Source of the DNA: Tricholomella constricta
Taxonomy: Eukaryota > Basidiomycota > Agaricomycetes > Agaricales > Lyophyllaceae
Length of the DNA stretch: 64,000 nucleotides
Reading direction: 5' to 3'
NCBI GenBank assembly: GCA_013368375.1
Contig: JAACJP010000014.1
Coordinates: 1 to 64,000 of the forward strand
Shown here piece after piece: positions 62,699 to 64,000 of the stretch. Under the pieces are notes generated by a model. The model worked only from the letters and a program-made list of their open reading frames with translations. It searched no databases and had not been told where the DNA came from. Within the stretch, counting starts at the first letter, position 1. Every line of letters begins with the position of its first letter. A program made the translations under genes and the position numbers.

Positions 62699-63969
62699 TT
62701 AGAGTAGCAAATTTGCACGTCCGTTGGCAAGCGCTGACAGTTTCTTGTCGCAATCGGGAAGACCGGTGCCAGAGGCCCGGAACTGTCCGAGAGGAGAAGG
62801 TCCGTGAACAAGAGTGGGGTCCGAAACGGCCTTGCCAACAACGCTTGCAAGTTGGAGGTCGCAGCAGAACTCCTGAAGGCGCTTCGTGGCTTCGATACGT
62901 TCCTCGTGCTCTTCGGCATCGTAAAAGGAATGGTCATTAGCTGTGACGGAGACGTCAATCCGTGTCAGCTTGTCGTAGAATTCGGGGCCGCGCTCCACTC
63001 GCAGGCTGAGGAAGTCCTCGAGCGCCGAACACACGTCGACGACATCATCTTCGTAGCATTGCATTGACAGGGTCTCGATGGGAGAGCCAGCGAGGTTCGA
63101 CATCGTGTCAACGACGCTGTCCACGGGGAAGAATGGCGTGATGTGGAGCTTGCGCAGGCGTGGAAGTGGCGTGACACTGGGCTTAGCGAATACCGTGTCA
63201 GACACAGACGTCGTGAGCGAGAATTCGTCGATGGTGGGGCCCACTGCAGCCATGATGCGTTCCGTGCAGACGCGGTTGAAATCCTCGGTTTCGTGATAGC
63301 AGCTTCCGAGGTCAAGCACTTCGAGCCGGCAAGCAACGGGAGTTGTCGCCCACCGGTGGTCGCCGAGGTGGGTATCACGGATGATGAGCTTTTTCAGGTT
63401 TGGGATGCGCAGGAGAGAGGGTAGCGAGAGCTCCGAGCCGAGGGACGAATGGTCGGGTATATCATCATCGCCCGTTACTAATGGAACGAAGGGGTATACA
63501 CCCTCAAGCTCCGGGGCATGCAATTTTGAGCGGGTGATTTTGTCAAGTGAGAGTGTTTCAAGGCTACGTGTTGTTGCAGCAATAGAAACAACAAGTCTCT
63601 CGCTCCTGTCAAGGGCGTGAGCTGTCTGTTCTAATAGATAACGACAAAGCGGGCTTACAACGGAGAATGCTCTTCCCCACTACAATTCGTAATCGTTAGG
63701 TCTTTGAGCTCCGGTAGATACGCGAAGGGAGTAATGATCTCCTTGTCCAATGAACCGGCAATTCGTAATGCGAGCTTGCGGAGACGAGGAGATGCAATGA
63801 GAATAGATATGACGGCATCTGTTTTGGCCCGTGGATGGTAAGAAGTGATTTCCTGACTGCATTCGTCCGCCTGAGTAGACAGGTCTAGTTCCTGGATATG
63901 CTGACAATAGGTGCGTGGCACATTATCCAGGAAGTTTTGAAGTTGACCCATGCTGTTCAATTTCACGCT
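62699..63969 (-). CDS. LRR-containing, F-box-type protein, 3' part (runs off right edge)
   Basis: Exons 63659-63969 and 62699-63605, joined by a 53-bp GTAAGC...TTGACAG intron. The first exon here starts at a TTGCATTAG acceptor, so further 5' exons lie outside the window. The protein has degenerate leucine-rich repeats (LRKLALRI, LKDLTITNCSGEEH, LETLSLDKI, LKKLIIRDTHLG, LEVLDLGSCY, LRKLHITPF). Basidiomycetes hold large families of such proteins, usually with an N-terminal F-box that ties them to SCF ubiquitin ligases. The F-box itself would be in the missing part, so the class is inferred. Confidence 0.7.
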
Positions 63970-64000
63970 CTAATGCAAGCAGGGTCAAAGGGTGCGTCCC

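Overview
The window is nuclear DNA of a filamentous fungus, most probably a mushroom-type basidiomycete (Agaricomycetes). The support is introns of about 45-70 bp in nearly every cellular gene, a Dicer-pathway RNA-dependent RNA polymerase, a heme-thiolate peroxygenase, and Ty3/Ty1/DIRS-type elements of kinds common in that group. No organelle or bacterial signature is seen. All intron and exon calls below were read by eye from splice signals and frame continuity.

Left nest (1-16961). At least five mobile elements sit inside one another, and all LTR elements lie on the minus strand. Ty3-like element B1 (1-2165, cut by the window edge) interrupts Ty3-like element A (2166-5880). A interrupts the pol region of B2, a second copy of B (5881-12658). 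B2 sits in Ty1/copia element C (12659-16172). C has cut a decayed DIRS/Ngaro-like tyrosine-recombinase retroelement (16173-16961). The 5' LTR of B2 is also split by a 2.77 kb terminal-inverted-repeat element with an 8-bp duplication (9426-12197). That element carries about 1.7 kb of CCA/CGA repeats.

Broken host gene (about 16990-18625). A small minus-strand gene is split by a hAT-like MITE (17103-18277) and carries a perfect 90-bp tandem duplication.

Right nest (19069-37977). Copia element F has matching LTRs and an ATCTT duplication. It carries two younger full-length Ty3-type insertions: H (20294-26478) in its reverse transcriptase region and G, a chromovirus (28290-34656), in its integrase. 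Removing G and H leaves one continuous 1,856-codon F gag-pol frame. F lies about 250 bp upstream of the next host start codon.

Cellular genes (38226-63969): a Ser/Pro-rich unknown protein (+), a low-complexity unknown protein (-), a RING+RRM protein with a 12-nt microexon (+), a peroxisomal ABCD half-transporter (+), an RNA-dependent RNA polymerase (-), a small secreted protein (+), an unspecific-peroxygenase-like gene carrying a one-base frameshift (+), and the 3' part of an LRR/F-box-type gene (-) that runs off the right edge. They form no operon-like unit. The RdRP next to a young, actively accumulating transposon nest is consistent with a genome that uses RNA silencing, but a functional link is only inference.
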